DNA of 64,000 nt, taken from the NCBI GenBank assembly GCA_963931865.1, contig OZ007510.1:10698993-10762992 (forward strand), written 5' to 3'. The position numbers and the translations under genes were made by a program. The notes under the pieces were generated by a model. The model did no database searches, was not told where the DNA came from, and saw nothing but the letters and a program-made list of their open reading frames with translations. This stretch comes from Axinella damicornis. Its lineage: Eukaryota; Porifera; Demospongiae; Axinellida; Axinellidae. Numbering within the stretch: the first letter of the stretch is position 1; each line of letters opens with the position of its first letter. Shown here in pieces: positions 34,997-44,637 of this stretch.

Positions 34997-37566
34997 GGAC
35001 TAGTGATGCAATCTTTCACCTCCGAACCTTGAACTCCACAAAGAATGTTGGGTAGAGCTGAAACCTACGGGCTGCAAGCGGACGCAATTGGGGAGCTGCA
35101 GCTGAAGCGGACACAATTGGGCTCAAAAAGGACGCAATCAGGAGCAGCAGCTGTAGCGGATGAAATCAAGGAGCACCAGCTGAGGCGGATGCAATCGGGG
35201 AGCACCAGTTGAATGTGGTGGACGCAATCGGGGAGAACCAACTGAAACGGATGAATTCATGGAGCACCAGCTGAACACGACAGATGCAATCGGGGATCAG
35301 CAGCTGAAGCGGACGCATTCGGGGAGTGGACGTAAGAGTTTGTCAGACCCCTGCACAGGGAGCTGCCCACCTGATTATTGGTACAGACTTCATGGCCACA
35401 TACATAACTACATGTACTCATGTACAGGCATGTAGTAGTGTATAGTGGCCTATTAGTACTTTGCTCATTGTCTTTTCGTTGAGGATACTCTTCGGGATGT
35501 ATTGAATGCACCAAGCCGTCTTATAGGCGTAGAATGACTTTGCACGACTTCATACTGAACAACAGTGCACGTATCTTGTCCTAACTACCCCCTCCTGATG
35601 AGTAGGTCTCCATATGAAGAAGCAACAACTTGCAGCAATACACAATACGACAAATCATGTTTCTGACTTCCCATGCTCATTGCTTTGTTCCTGTCTCCGG
35701 TGAAAGGAGGAGCCTAGTAACCTACCTTTAGATGTTCGTTTCATTACAGCCCAAGCCTATGAGGATGTCTGATGAGCTACCTTCGACAGTACACCAGGAG
35801 CCACCGGTCTGTGCTACACCACGGTCAGACATGTCCTCTGTCCTACAGGACATTGGGAGTGTGAAGCTGAGATCAGTAGCAAAGTGAGTTTGTCATCAGC
35901 AGTGGACTATTTTCCAAGTGTCCTTTTTGGTGGGAAAGACTCACGAGTGTAGAGTAGCTCTCTTCCCCCTCAATAACTAGAGGTGCTCAGCAGAGCATGT
36001 ACCCCGTGCGCTACTTTGACTTGACAGCTATAGGCCTACCACCGATTATTCATACAGTGGCATGCACGATGAGCTAGCTAGGCCACGATTTACAGCGATA
36101 TCAGCATGCAGAATGAGATACTGTAAGTTGTGGCGGTAATGTTAGAAATAGGGTGTGGTCAAGTTGTATAAATTAGAAGCACGACTTTCACGCAGCTTTT
36201 CTCAGCCTCTCCAGTAGATCTCTGGTCTGTGAGTTACGTAGACGCTAGTATTTTCTGAATTCTGACACTTCTATCCTGAAATAAGCCTTCAACAAGGCCT
36301 TCACTGCTCAAACCGCTCTACATCTATGGACAGACTGACAGGACAGACTGACAGACAAACCGATCACTCTACCCCCTGCTGCGCATGCGCACGGGGTAAT
36401 TATGTTCTCTCTATTTGTCTACCATTGATGTCATTCACATGATAGTTAGCAATGAGGCTTTCATAGAATAGAGCTTGGTCATGCCACTGGATCTTTGAAA
36501 CCTGGGACTGAAGCTAGAGATATTGTGGAATCGGTAGACCCGATATGTAGTGATAGCACAGACACTTATTTTACTGCACTGAACATACATTGTACATGTA
36601 CATGTAGTGTTGGCCATTCCATCACCAGAAGTATGGAGAAACACAGATGTTCACCATACTGCAAATGGGAGGTGGAGATGGCCTGGGTTTGATCGATGCT
36701 AGGTAGAGGGTACATCTGTTCATGCCCCTGTTGTTCAGGTCACCTGGAGGCACCCCACTGAGAAGACTGCAGGAACATCAGCACCCTACCACGGACGACC
36801 CTGCAGCAATAATAGCACAGGCCCTAAGAAGAAAGTTTTCACATAAGGTGTTTCAAGATTCCCCAGGTATGTGTATACATGTAGTACTCATCTTGAATAC
36901 AGGAGGTAGTCTCAGTACCAGACTCCCTACCCAAATTGCTGTACTCAGAATGGAACGGGCTTAGGACTCAATTATAGGTCTAGCACCTCCTTGAGATCCT
37001 CCGTACTACCACTTGGGAACCCTCATGAAAACTGTAGCCCATCATTAGCCTCGTTCCCATGCCCCGCCCAGCTTTTCGTCGCTTGTGGTACGGAAGAGTG
37101 GGAAAGGGCCTGGTACATAATCTCATGTGAGTGACATCAGGAATGACGAGAAATTAAAGAGCGTAGCACAAGCGACGAAAAGCTGGGCGAGTCCTGGGAA
37201 TGAGGCTAGCCCATGCATACACTGTAATTAGCCTCGTTCCCAGACCTTCTACGCCTAATTTTTGATTGTTTTGCATACTGCAAGCGATCAAAAACTGGAG
37301 GTATAGAAGGTTCCCAGGCCAATGACTTTGTGTACACAACTCTTCCAGTCTCCCCCTCCCCCTTTTGGGTAGGGAGTCCGGAATGGACACTACAGGTATG
37401 TATGAATATGATCTGCTTTCTCTCACAATAGACAAAGAGAACCTGGACCGATCAGATATGTCATTGTCAGCTGGATTTGAAAGCCCTACCGTCAAACTGG
37501 TACGTATATGTACTTACGTAGTTGTCCATGGGGTGGGCTCAGCTATGCCAGTGGTATGCAAATAAC

Positions 37567-37606
<40 letters not shown>

Positions 37607-38386
37607 AGGTCTGTGCCCGTGTGGTGGATTTAACATTCCATATACTAGAAGTATGCAGAACTAGCAGACTAGTAACAGCTCTATAGTGCTGGACGTTCGA
37701 TGGGGTTCGATCGCACTATAGACTTCTTACCTGATGCTAAGCACTTGAGTGTGATACTCAAGTCTGCATTTGCTGATATTCTTGATGAGCTGCATGGTCA
37801 CATACGTAACTGCTCAATACAGGCACATACACACATGTAGTAGTGTGTAGTAGCTTATACATAGTTCGCTCACAGTCTTTGCATGGAGGATACTCTTCAG
37901 GATGCAATGCAGCCTTCTCCTGGGATCCACGGAGAAAACAGTAGAATGACTTTGCATTATGTCACACAATTGACATCGCACATGATCTTGTCCTATCCCC
38001 CCCACTGCATAAATTGCACACCTAACGCCTTCATTTCGGGGATGCTCCTTTCATCAAACAGTATGCATAAAGCTTTGTACTTCCAGGCCTGAACCCTGCA
38101 GGTTGTCTTCAATGGTCTTGCTCTGTTATGGAAGTCGTGATCCATGGGCAATTAATCATTTGAAGCACATGATTTGAAGTATCTGTCAGATTGCTTAAAG
38201 CTCGTATCTGATTGGTTAGTTAGGTCATGTGACCTGCATTACATATAGTTGTAGGTTAGGCTGGGGTTAAATTACATGTTCCAGTAGTGTGGGATAGCTC
38301 CTGAGAACAGAAAACAATGACCTAACTAAAATTTTGTTACTTGACTGATGTGTATATTCTTCTCTCCATTCCCACAGTTTGATTGA
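32750..38386 (+). CDS. Mitochondrial fission regulator, MTFR1/MTFR2 family
   Basis: Exons: 32750-32779, 32997-33080, 33490-33769, 34381-34488, 34626-34675, 35750-35883, 36739-36866, 37432-37499, and a probable terminal 38378-38386 (FD, stop). Phases agree; about 296 residues. Family markers in order: GASRSIVRRIGSSLPI, then the coiled-coil ALESELARLKAQIAVYAL, a polyproline run, LQDIGSVKLRSVAKSPGG, and TTDDPAAIIAQALRRKFSHK, matching the order SRSIVRKIGT / LENELA-LRAQIA / PPP / SVKLRSV / DPAALIAEALKKKF of vertebrate MTFR1. The family acts at mitochondria in fission and distribution. Which of MTFR1, MTFR2 or MTFR1L it corresponds to is not decided. The exon 2 donor is GC (CAG|GCAAGT). The last exon is the least certain part. 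Confidence 0.88.
33955..34342. mobile_element. Palindromic MITE, ~390 bp
   Basis: CTCGTTCCCAGTCCCACTCC ... GTGGGACTGGGAATGAGACTA, with CAGCTTTTCGTCGCTT arms and a CTGGTACATTTCC block, sister to 5158-5546. Ends immediately before MTFR exon 4. Confidence 0.75.
34504..34538. mobile_element. 35 bp hairpin with perfect 9 bp target duplication
   Basis: Little more than two termini: TAGCCTCGTTCCCAGGC and CTGGGAATGAGGCTA. GTATGCCCA lies on both sides (34495-34503, 34539-34547). Smallest copy seen. Confidence 0.85.
34743..34777. mobile_element. Eroded minimal hairpin
   Basis: ATAACCTCGTTCGCAGGCC / GCCTGGGAACAAGGCA, similar in size to the 34504 copy; the target duplication is not clear. Confidence 0.6.
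34964..35352 (-). repeat. G tract plus degenerate family A repeat, copy 4
   Basis: G run of about 29, then GACTGGACTAGTGATG, then repeated GCGGACGCAATCGGGGAGCA-like units about 25-35 bp apart, much diverged. Confidence 0.6.
35390..35600. repeat. Partial family C repeat
   Basis: CATGTAGTAGTGTATAGTGG, TTGAGGATACTCTTCGGGAT and AGAATGACTTTGCA match the distal part of the copies at 18119 and 37569. Confidence 0.55.
35884..36738. other. MTFR intron, nothing recognised
   Basis: Contains short duplicated GACTGACAGACAGAC-type sequence near 36330 and a CTGCGCATGCGCA palindrome (NRF1-like) near 36379. No coding exon visible. Confidence 0.4.
37046..37208. mobile_element. Palindromic MITE, 163 bp
   Basis: TAGCCTCGTTCCCATGCCCC and TCCTGGGAATGAGGCTA; inner CAGCTTTTCGTCGCTTGTG and its complement. 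Flanks GCCCATCAT and GCCCATGCA partly agree. Confidence 0.75.
37228..37320. mobile_element. Eroded hairpin MITE
   Basis: TAGCCTCGTTCCCAGACCTT at the left; right arm AGAAGGTTCCCAGGCC lacks the outer CGAGGCTA. Inner AATTTTTGATTG / CGATCAAAAACT are inverted. Confidence 0.6.
37569..37990. repeat. Family C repeat, copy 2
   Basis: G run of about 36 then CAAGGTCTGTGCC, AGAAGTATGCAGAACTAGCA, GTTCGATCGCACTATAGACT and CAAGTCTGCATTTGCTGATA, collinear with 18119-18500. Lies in the last MTFR intron. Confidence 0.7.
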
Positions 38387-39063
38387 CATTGATATGTTAG
38401 TAGCGCACATATTTGTACTTGTACAAATGTACTGTTTCATGATACTCTACTCACTGTGAGAACATTCAAACGTCCAGTCATTGCATGCTCCTTTTACTCT
38501 TCTCTTTTGCTGGTCGTTATGTACCTACTTCCCAGTGATCACAAAAGGGAGTGCATGTTCCCAAAGCTGAGTTTGAATCAAGTAGCTACGTTATAGCAAG
38601 AGTGTATAATACACTCTTGGTTATAGATATATAGCATGGCAGTCGGTACGGTATGGCTTATACAGTACTACCCTGTGGGTGCAATGGTTGGCCACCTTGG
38701 CAATGCATCCCCACAGCCTCTGCTGACCAAGGGTGGTTGGCATAGACATTTAGCCAAACCAATGAGAATGGTGCTGAGAGGGTTGCTATACTTTGTCTCG
38801 GCCAAATATCTCAGACACTTCCATTACAAATGTACACACTTCCTCTTCCATATTGCATTACACTCTTCCATTGCAGTCACCATGATCTCTGAGATGTTTT
38901 GAGCATGAAATACAATCATGCACTTCAAATTCATCTTCTCTGTGGAGAGAAGTGTCCAGTCTGCATTACTTAATCAAGGAGAACTCCCGATTAGATCATT
39001 GCACCTATAATATTATAGCTATGGCATTATTTTGCATTTGGTACTTAATGTTATGTTTTTGCC
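38387..39063. other. No gene seen downstream of MTFR
   Basis: An 88-codon frame (38636-38902) ends in ATGTTTTGA but has no recognisable domain and no supporting splice borders. A small AGAGTGTATAATACACTCT palindrome lies near 38600. Confidence 0.4.
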
Positions 39064-39585
39064 TAGTCTCGGAACCAGACTCCCAACCCAAAGGGGGAGG
39101 GGGAGGGGGAGTCTAGTACAGTTGCATACATGGCAGTTTGCAGTCCGCGGAATTTTGGTGGCATGAATCAGATTGGTTGGTTGCTATGTAATTGGGTTGT
39201 GACATGTCACAGGTGGCTAAGTGTGGAGACAGTACCTTATTATTCATCTAGCACCTCCTTGAGAACCACTTTAATTGGCACTTAGGAATCCTCATGCAAG
39301 CTGTAGCCCATAATGGCTTTCGTAGCCTCATTCCTAGGCCGTTTCCCACCACCAGTATTTCATCGCTTCCAGTATGAAATACGGCAATTTCATACTGGAA
39401 GCGATGAAATATTATACTGGCAGTGGGTAGCCTCGTTCCCAGTCCCACGCCCAGCTTTTCGTCGCTTGCAGTCAAGAGACAAAAAGCTGGGCGTGGGACT
39501 GGGAACGAGGCTAAGCTTTCCGTATGCAACTGTACCAGACTCCCCATCCCCCTTTGTGTAGGGAGTCTGCATGGTACCGAGACTA
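39064..39585. mobile_element. 522 bp TAGTCTCG-ended element with perfect 9 bp target duplication
   Basis: Ends TAGTCTCGGAACCAGACTCC and GGTACCGAGACTA, flanked by GTTTTTGCC on both sides (39055-39063, 39586-39594). It contains two nested TAGCCTCG hairpins (39322-39430 and 39428-39512), so insertions stacked up here. Confidence 0.85.
39428..39512. mobile_element. Nested hairpin MITE, 85 bp
   Basis: Almost perfect palindrome: TAGCCTCGTTCCCAGTCCCA, CGCCCAGCTTTTCGTCG, then the complement ending CGAGGCTA. Directly adjoins another hairpin (39322-39430, inner CCAGTATTTCATCGCTTCCA). Confidence 0.85.
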
Positions 39586-39899
39586 GTTTTTGCCTTGTAT
39601 TCAATTGTATTGTGTATATTATGCTATCTTAAAGAGGTGTGCAAATAAACTTTGTACAGTGCACGAAAATAAACTTTGGACAGTGCGCACACAATGGAAC
39701 TGAAAGCGTACAGTGGAAGAGTGCAATGGAAATGATAATTAAGTGTGGCTTCCATATATGACCATATAAACTCAAAATCAATTAATTCAGCACTTCGTAG
39801 CAGTTACACAATAAAATTAATACATTCATCAGAACACCATGCATACTACGTAGTTCTGCAGTATATAGATAAGTGCGCACAATGTGATGGTAAAGGATG

Positions 39900-41555
39900 T
39901 CAGAATATCTGGACTCGATTGTTACAAAAGTCAGCCACAAGAACAGAGTCATTTGCATCAACTGCTACTCCATAAGGTGAATTGAACTGGCCTTGTGCTT
40001 CTCCCTTCGCACCAAACGACTTAAGAAATTTCCCTTCGGATGAGAACACTGAAACTCTGTCTAAAGCTTCAGTTACATACGCCGTGTCACCATGAATGGC
40101 AATGGAGATGGGATGTTGTAACTGTCCAGTTCCAAACTTCTGCAGGAACTGACCATCTGGAGTGAAGGTTTGAATGCAGTTGTTGCCCCAATCAGCTACA
40201 TATACGTTTCCAGTGCTGTCAAATGCTACATCCCATGGGGTCAATAATTGTCTGTTTTCCTTTCCTCTGCTTCCAAAGCTTCTGTGGTGGGTCAGATTTG
40301 TTTCTAGCACTTGTATTCTCTCATTGGACTGGTCACATACATACAGTTTGCCATTCTTCTTGTTGAAGCCAATGCCAACAGGGTTACTGAACTGCAGGGG
40401 ATTGCTGCCATGTGTGCCGACTGCAGCAGTGAATTCACCTGTTGAGGTAAACTTTTGAATACAGTGGTTACCGTTATCCACTACATAGATGTTGTCAGCG
40501 TTATCCACTGCTACTCCTATGAACTGGACATTTGCTGACCCTCTGCTCACAAATGATCGGATCTTCCTCCCCTCTGGAGTGAAGACTGAGACACAGTGTG
40601 CACCCTTCTCCACTACAATGATGTGACCTTCACTATTGGTTGTTAGTCCCCACGGTCTATTCACATTCCCAATAACCCTGATGGGATTCCCGAGTGTTTG
40701 CAGGGATGGTCTGACTGTCACTGTAAATGGACTGCCCTTTGTACTCTTCCCTTTGATTCTGATGTGTAGCTCATGGTTCCCTCGTGTAGTTGGCTTGTAC
40801 TTGATCACATATTTGCTTCTATCTTCATCTTTGACTTGACATTCACCAGTGGTACCATCTTTGGTGCACACCAGTTCAGAAGTAAGGTTTTGGATTGGTA
40901 CCGTACACTCTCTGTCATCCTTGTCCCTGGCATGCAGTGTGACTGTTGCTTCCTCTCCAACTGTTGCAGTTTTCAGACCATCTCCAGTGGTGTAGCACTT
41001 CTCAGGGCAGACTGATTTGGGATCCGGAGATAGAACTCCAGCAAACTCTTTGCAGGCTTGGAGGAGATCCAGACTATCGTCAGCCACCAACTGGATGTTT
41101 GCCTCCTGTTCTGGAGCTAGTGTGTCAGGGTTGAACTCAGCAGTGATCTGTCCAATCTGTTTCAGTATAGGGGTCTTCATCGCCAGAATCTCTCCCTCGC
41201 TGCCAGTTTTCAGACTGCCCTCCACGTAATCCAGGCAGCTACTGAGGTGAATCTGGACTAGCTCACACTGATCCGTCTGTGCTGCCAGGCCTTTGAGCTT
41301 CTGCTGTGTGAGTCGGTGTAACTGCCCAACGAGCTCTGTTCTCCGCTGCTCAAGGGCTTGGTGCAGGCAGTCAATGTGTTTGTGAATGTCAGCTTCGACC
41401 GTCATTCTCTGGTCTTCTATTTCCATTGTTCTGGTGTCCAGTGCCTGGACTGCTTTGTTGACTGTTGCTAGCTGTTGCTTCACTGGCTGCAGACTTGAAA
41501 CTATCTCCTCCTTGTGTTTTGGGAAGGTGTCGGTGACCACATCGTACTTGTGTCC
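39900..41555 (-). CDS. TRIM-like coiled-coil / filamin / NHL-repeat protein (3' exon)
   Basis: One exon of 551 codons to the stop. A splice acceptor (AACCAG) lies just before GGACACAAGTACGAT at 41555, so translation probably enters from an upstream exon. Domains: coiled coil, residues about 1-150 (HKEEIVSSLQPVKQQL on); filamin-type Ig repeat, about 175-285 (YVIKYKPTTRGNHELHI, KGSPFTVTV); six NHL blades, about 290-551 (RPWGLTTNSEGHIIVVE, NIYVVDNGNHCIQKF, GNVYVADWGNNCIQTF, PYGVAVDANDSVLVAD). This is the C-terminal layout of TRIM2/3/71-type proteins, which bind RNA or cytoskeletal partners and may be ubiquitin ligases. HKYDVVTD is typical of the residues following a B-box, but no RING or B-box exon is visible in the window. 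The upstream side is followed within ~550 bp by a LINE. Confidence 0.85.
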   Translation of the reverse strand, partial: GHKYDVVTDTFPKHKEEIVSSLQPVKQQLATVNKAVQALDTRTMEIEDQRMTVEADIHKHIDCLHQALEQRRTELVGQLHRLTQQKLKGLAAQTDQCELVQIHLSSCLDYVEGSLKTGSEGEILAMKTPILKQIGQITAEFNPDTLAPEQEANIQLVADDSLDLLQACKEFAGVLSPDPKSVCPEKCYTTGDGLKTATVGEEATVTLHARDKDDRECTVPIQNLTSELVCTKDGTTGECQVKDEDRSKYVIKYKPTTRGNHELHIRIKGKSTKGSPFTVTVRPSLQTLGNPIRVIGNVNRPWGLTTNSEGHIIVVEKGAHCVSVFTPEGRKIRSFVSRGSANVQFIGVAVDNADNIYVVDNGNHCIQKFTSTGEFTAAVGTHGSNPLQFSNPVGIGFNKKNGKLYVCDQSNERIQVLETNLTHHRSFGSRGKENRQLLTPWDVAFDSTGNVYVADWGNNCIQTFTPDGQFLQKFGTGQLQHPISIAIHGDTAYVTEALDRVSVFSSEGKFLKSFGAKGEAQGQFNSPYGVAVDANDSVLVADFCNNRVQIF

Positions 41556-42069
41556 CTGGTTGAGTATGGGTCAGGTGAAATAATGGAAGAAAATGTACAG
41601 TATTAAATCCCTTGGTTTGAATAACTGATATAGTTTGCGAAAGTTATTAACCACTAAATGTTCAAAGCAGTGAATATACACATCATAATTATCGTAAATG
41701 CGATGGCAGTCTGTAAACAGGAAGTGACAAGCAAGCAACCCCTGTAAACAAACATATTCATGCATTTACAGGATCGTGCATATTGCGAGCTGAAGAGGTG
41801 GGGCCAATTGTTACGAATCTGGAAAAAACAGCCGAAACAATAGTCACAACGTCTGTGAAGTATATAAATCGTGGGAAAAGACTTTTTTCCTAGCGGTCAT
41901 CTCGAAGCATGAAGTTTCCAAATGCAGTGCATGTCCTGTTCTTGATAGCGTACCGTCCCCAATTATGGCCAGTCCCCTATTATGGCCACTTGCGTGTATT
42001 CGCGATTCCTGACTACTGGTAGATTCCCACATGCGCAGTATAACTAAGGTAATGTAGGGCACAAAAAAG
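41556..42069. other. Gap between NHL exon and LINE, nothing recognised
   Basis: No Cys/His-rich B-box or RING coding sequence on the minus strand. CCCCAATTATGGCCAGTCCC and CCCTATTATGGCCACTTGCG near 41960 form a short direct repeat. Confidence 0.4.
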
Positions 42070-44637
42070 TTGGTGTCAGCATTATTGCTCTCGGAGAAAT
42101 ATCGCCCTGAATCGGCAATCAAAGAGTTCACCCTAACTGGAGATCTAAAATGCAACATGCTCACAGACAACCCACTCTCCAACAAACTACGACAGTTACT
42201 ACACCAGTATGGACTCAGTCAGCTGATAGTGGAACCCACGAGGATCACCAGTGACTCCCAGACCCTCATTGACATCATTGCTACCAGTCACCCACAGAAC
42301 TACGAGAGATGTGGAATAATTCCGTGTAGCATCAGTGACCACTTGCTGGTTTTCGCTGAACAAACGATGCGTATCACCCCCCCTCCAGTTGAGACAATCA
42401 CTGTCCGATGTTACAATAAGTGCAACTGGCAGGCTCTCCTGGAGGATATGATGAACGCACCATGGCAAAGCATTGAGCAGTACAGTGATGTCGATTCTGC
42501 ATGGAATTGCTGGAAATCCATATTCCTCGAGGTACTTAGGAAGCACGCACCGGTTAAGACTTTCAGACCACGGAGACATCACCTCCCATATATAGATGAT
42601 GAAATACGGGAGCTGATGCGAGAACGGGACTGGATGCACCGTAAGTACATCAGGACCAAGGATCGGGATGTGTGGAATGCGTTCAAAAGTCTGAGGAATC
42701 TGACTGCTACCAGACTGAGAGAAGCCAAGAAAGCCCATTTTGCTACTGTATGCAGCAATACAAACCAACCGAAGAAAACGTGGATGGAACTCAACACCTT
42801 AATGGGGAAACAATACAGGCAGCCAATCCGAGCTATTTCAAACAATGATGGTGAGGTCATGAGTGACAAATGAATAGCAGAAGCATTCAATGAGTACTTT
42901 ACAGGTCTGTTTGCTGGCGACACCACTGTTAGAAGGCAGATGCAAGTGGGAAGCGCACAGTCAGAGGGGGTCTTTCAATTCTGTACAATTACAGCTGAGG
43001 ACACCCTGAAGGTGCTGCAATCCCTCGATGTGAACAAGGCCACTGGTCTGGACGGGATAACAGCAAAGTGTCTCCGTGTAGCAACACCTGCAATTGCTGG
43101 ATGCTTAAGCTACAGTATCTATTCAACCTGAGCTTGGCAGATGGTGTGTTCCCCAAGGATTGGAAAATTGCGAGGGTCACACCCACCTTTAAAGCTGGAA
43201 ACAGGTCAGACTTGAGTAACTACCGTCCAATCTCTATCTTGCCAGTAGTTGCTAAGGTACTTGAGCGACTGGTTTGTGGGCAGCTCCGCTCACACCTCAA
43301 CAAACACAGTCTACTGACAAGCTCTCAATCTGGACTCCGTCCTGGACACTCAACACAAGATCTAATACTCAAAGTGGTGGATGACTGGAGAGTGTCCATA
43401 GATAATGATGATATTGTGGGCTCCTTGTTCATAGACCTATCTAAAGCATTCGACTCAATACACCACCAACTCTTGCTGTCAAAACTGGATGGTGTGGGTG
43501 TCCATGGGGTTGAACTTGCCTGGTTTCAGAGTTACTTGTATGATCGTATGCAGTGTGTCAGCATTGGCAAAGCAAGATCCTCCTTTAGGCCAATCAGCAG
43601 TGGAGTCCCTCAGGGCTCAATCCTGGGCCCCCTATTGTTCATTGTGTTCATGAACAAGCTACCGGCCGTGATCATGTCTTGTGAGACTCAACTGTACGCG
43701 GATGATACCATTCTATACTGCCATGGGAGGACAGTTGACGAGGTGAGACAGAAGCTGACTGTGGCCTTCCAAACAGCCAACCAATGGTTCCAGGAAAACT
43801 GCCTTCAAGTAAACTTCAAGAAAACCCACACAATGTTCCTGGGAAGGAAGAGGAGACAATGTGAGCTTGAAGAGCCGCACATCGAGCATGATGGTCAGCC
43901 AATTAGGAATGAACGAACAGCAAAGTACCTTGGTGTGCTCATTGATGACAAACTCAATTGGAAGCAGCATATCGACAGTGTGGCTAAGAAAGTTGGCAGG
44001 AATCTCAGGAGAGCGAGTAAGCACCTGCCGATGAAGACAAGGAAGATACTGTTCAATGCAATAGTGCTCCCCCACCTGGACTACTGCTGTGTGGTATGGG
44101 CTAACTGTATCAAAGACTCCACAACTACGGCATGAGGATCATACTGCAAGTACCTGCGAGGTCTCCAAGCAGTATGTCGAGAGCAAAGCTCAGGTGGACA
44201 ACACTGGAGCAAAGAAGGGCCCTTCAACAGTTGAGAGTTGTGCATCACTGCATCCATGGAGCAGCTCCTGAGTATTTGCGGTCACTTTTCAGATGGCAAC
44301 CAGGGACAGTCCGCACACGAGGACAGCTCAAGCTATTCTTAAAGGCCCACAAAAGTGACATATACAGCAAATCATTCCAATACTCTGGAGCAAGGAACTG
44401 GAATCAGCTGCCAGATGCTATCAAGACCACCCGAAACCATTGTACCTTTACAAAACTAGTTAGAGGTCTCGTTGTCGGAAATTGATATTAATATTTTTGT
44501 ACACCCATCCTGTGTTTGTTTTTGTTTTATAGTGTTTTTGCTTTTACAACCTTGTAATATTCCTTATTGTGTATGCATTGTACATATCCGTGAATGTAGT
44601 GCCCCCCTCTTTTTTCTGTATAATTATGTATATATTA
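42070..44637 (+). mobile_element. Non-LTR retrotransposon (LINE), 5'-truncated and decayed
   Basis: Frame 42070-42873 carries the end of an apurinic-type endonuclease (EPTRITSDSQTLID, CSISDHLLVF) and the linker, ending in a TGA. The reverse transcriptase continues at 42880-43130 and, after a frame change, 43068-44135: YRPISILPVVAKVLERLV, DLSKAFDSI, SGVPQGSILGPLLF, the catalytic YADD, and AKYLGVLIDDKLNW. A C-terminal part follows in a third frame to 44485 (GARNWNQLPD). The motif set fits the CR1/L2/Jockey side of LINEs. The 3' part after 44485 is AT-rich without a clear poly(A) and ends where the cassette array begins. At least two frame breaks, so not functional. Confidence 0.9.
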
